The notes beneath the pieces were generated by a model. The model did no database searches. It saw only the letters and a list, made by a program, of their open reading frames with translations, and was not told the origin of the DNA. Source: Ekhidna sp. (GTDB lineage Bacteria > Bacteroidota > Bacteroidia > Cytophagales > Cyclobacteriaceae). Taken from it: DNA of 7,122 nucleotides. The number at the start of each line of letters is the position of its first letter. Within the stretch, counting starts at the first letter, position 1. Of this stretch, positions 6,277-7,122 are shown piece by piece. The translations under genes and the position numbers were made by a program. The stretch lies in NCBI GenBank assembly GCA_013214445.1, contig JABSPG010000048.1, positions 6,384 through 13,505 of the forward strand, read 5' to 3'.

Positions 6277-7068
6277 ATGAGTGTCACTGAAGATCTTCTA
6301 GTAATGGATAAAGAGCGTTTGAAGGAAGTAAACAGTATTTTAGTATCACAGCCTGAGCCATCTAATCCAAATTCACCATATCATAAATTGGCGGAAAAGT
6401 ACAATTTAAAAATTGACTTTCGTCAGTTCATTGAAATTGATCCGGTTGACATAAAAGAGTTCAGAAAGCAAAAGGTCAATATTCTTGATCATACCGCGGT
6501 AATTTTCACAAGCAGAAATGCTGTAGATCATTTCTTTCGGCTTGCCAATGAGAGTAAGATAGAGATTCCGACAGACATGAAGTATTTCTGTATCTCTGAG
6601 ACGACTGCTAACTACCTTCAGAAATACATTGTAATACGTAAGAGAAAGATTTTTACTGGAGAGAGAACTGCTGCAGATTTGCTTGAGGTCATTAAGAAAC
6701 ACAAAAGTGAGAAGTTTATCTTCCCTTGCAGCAATATCCGAACAGAGCATATTCCAAATTTCTTAAATGAAAATGGATATGAATGGTCGGAAGCCACCAT
6801 CTATAGAACAGTAGCGTCAGATCTATCTGATTTAGATGATGTTACATATGATGTCATCGCGTTTTTTAGTCCTTCAGGCATTGAATCACTTCTTCATAAT
6901 TTCCCTGATTTCAAGCAAAACAATACAAGGATTGCTGCTTTTGGGCCAACCACTTCAAAAGCGGTAAAGGAAGCAAACCTTATCTTGGATATTCAGGCCC
7001 CCCTTCCAAATGCTCCTTCAATGACTGGAGCTCTAGAAGTGTATATTAAGGAGTCAAATAACATTTGA
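6277..7068 (+). CDS. hemD: Uroporphyrinogen-III synthase
   Basis: HemD is a cytoplasmic enzyme that closes hydroxymethylbilane to uroporphyrinogen III, inverting ring D, in the pathway to haem and sirohaem. The 263-residue protein has the two-domain pattern of this poorly conserved family: SILVSQPEP at 20-28 and VIFTSRNAVDHFF at 75-87 in the first domain, IRTEHIPNFLNENGYE and FFSPSGIESL (196-205) in the second, then AAFGPTTSKAVKE at 220-232 and a C-terminal SMTGALEVYI. The TSRNAV and SPSGI loops are the usual diagnostic points. No signal peptide or membrane segment is seen. The first ATG at 6277 gives about 18 residues before the conserved core; a second ATG at 6304 would shorten this. It follows the DUF4271 gene by 20 bp and is probably in the same transcript. 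In my recollection this order recurs in Bacteroidota. Confidence 0.92.
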   Translation: MSVTEDLLVMDKERLKEVNSILVSQPEPSNPNSPYHKLAEKYNLKIDFRQFIEIDPVDIKEFRKQKVNILDHTAVIFTSRNAVDHFFRLANESKIEIPTDMKYFCISETTANYLQKYIVIRKRKIFTGERTAADLLEVIKKHKSEKFIFPCSNIRTEHIPNFLNENGYEWSEATIYRTVASDLSDLDDVTYDVIAFFSPSGIESLLHNFPDFKQNNTRIAAFGPTTSKAVKEANLILDIQAPLPNAPSMTGALEVYIKESNNI

Positions 7069-7088
7069 CTCGAATAAGGGTATATAGT

Positions 7089-7109
7089 TTGTAAGAGTTA
7101 TACTTACAA
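7089..7109 (+). repeat. Inverted repeat directly before the last start codon
   Basis: TTGTAAG at 7089-7095 is the reverse complement of CTTACAA at 7103-7109, a perfect 7-bp stem with a 7-nt AT-rich spacer (AGTTATA). Its right arm ends one base before the ATG at 7111. It could be an operator or a 5' leader hairpin affecting translation of the following gene. It lacks the GC-rich stem and T-run of a terminator for hemD. Just upstream, TATATAGTTTG at 7081-7091 resembles a -7 element with imperfect TA to TTTG spacing, and TTTG at 7064-7067 could be a loose -33 element. Confidence 0.4.
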
Positions 7110-7110
7110 T

Positions 7111-7122
7111 ATGAAAAAATAT
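7111..7122 (+). CDS. Possible start of a further gene, cut by the window edge
   Basis: ATGAAAAAATAT reads Met-Lys-Lys-Tyr and could be the beginning of an exported protein with a basic signal-peptide start. It lies 42 bp after hemD on the same strand. Only four codons are visible, so no product can be named from sequence. From recalled gene order in Cytophagales, a PorP/SprF-type protein and the type IX secretion genes gldKLMN are plausible here, but that is inference only. No strong Shine-Dalgarno is visible; an inverted repeat occupies the leader. Confidence 0.4.

Noticed and set aside
6406..6800. Two minus-strand open frames (6406-6750 and 6618-6800) inside hemD
   Set aside because: Both lie opposite the well-supported hemD coding sequence, overlap each other and show no motif.
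1..7122. CRISPR array, mobile element, defence or toxin-antitoxin system
   Set aside because: No regularly spaced long repeats, transposase, integrase, restriction or toxin-like gene is visible; all genes look like ordinary chromosomal ones.

Overview
The window looks like a chromosomal segment from a member of the Bacteroidota, most likely Cytophagales or a related marine lineage. The reasons are its AT-rich base composition, mostly weak Shine-Dalgarno sequences, a LytS/LytTR two-component pair of the type common in that phylum, a DUF4271 membrane protein (a family I know only from Bacteroidota), and a uroporphyrinogen-III synthase directly after it. There is no rRNA, tRNA, CRISPR array, insertion sequence or other mobile element.

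Layout. Positions 1-165 are non-coding as far as I can see and carry short tandem repeats that are candidate operator sites. Next comes a plus-strand pair: a four-TM sensor kinase with a LytS-type kinase domain (166-1209), then its LytTR-type response regulator (1264-1974). Only 2 bp further on, a minus-strand unit ends. It consists of hemW (3535-2390), a radical-SAM haem chaperone, followed by a small helical protein that resembles TerB-like proteins (2342-1977). Only 25 bp separate the hemW start from the start of a divergent plus-strand run: an Omp85/TamA-like outer-membrane protein (3561-5174), a DUF4271 membrane protein starting at a TTG inside the previous stop (5171-6256), and hemD (6277-7068). 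A further gene probably begins at 7111 but is cut off by the window edge.

How they fit together. The kinase and regulator should form a phosphorelay that senses a membrane or envelope signal. The Omp85-DUF4271-hemD run looks like one transcript, with a 4-nt overlap and then a 20-nt gap. It places an outer-membrane assembly or transport protein and an inner-membrane protein of unknown role next to tetrapyrrole synthesis, while hemW, another haem-related gene, diverges from it. This could be a functional link or conserved housekeeping neighbourhood.

Three start codons need care. For the small minus-strand protein and the Omp85 protein, an ATG slightly inside the longest open frame is the better start. 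For the DUF4271 protein the TTG is needed to keep the signal peptide. I see no clearly novel system. The most interesting points are the phased repeats upstream of the kinase, the very tight divergent hemW/Omp85 junction, the Omp85-DUF4271 coupling, and the inverted repeat just before the last gene.
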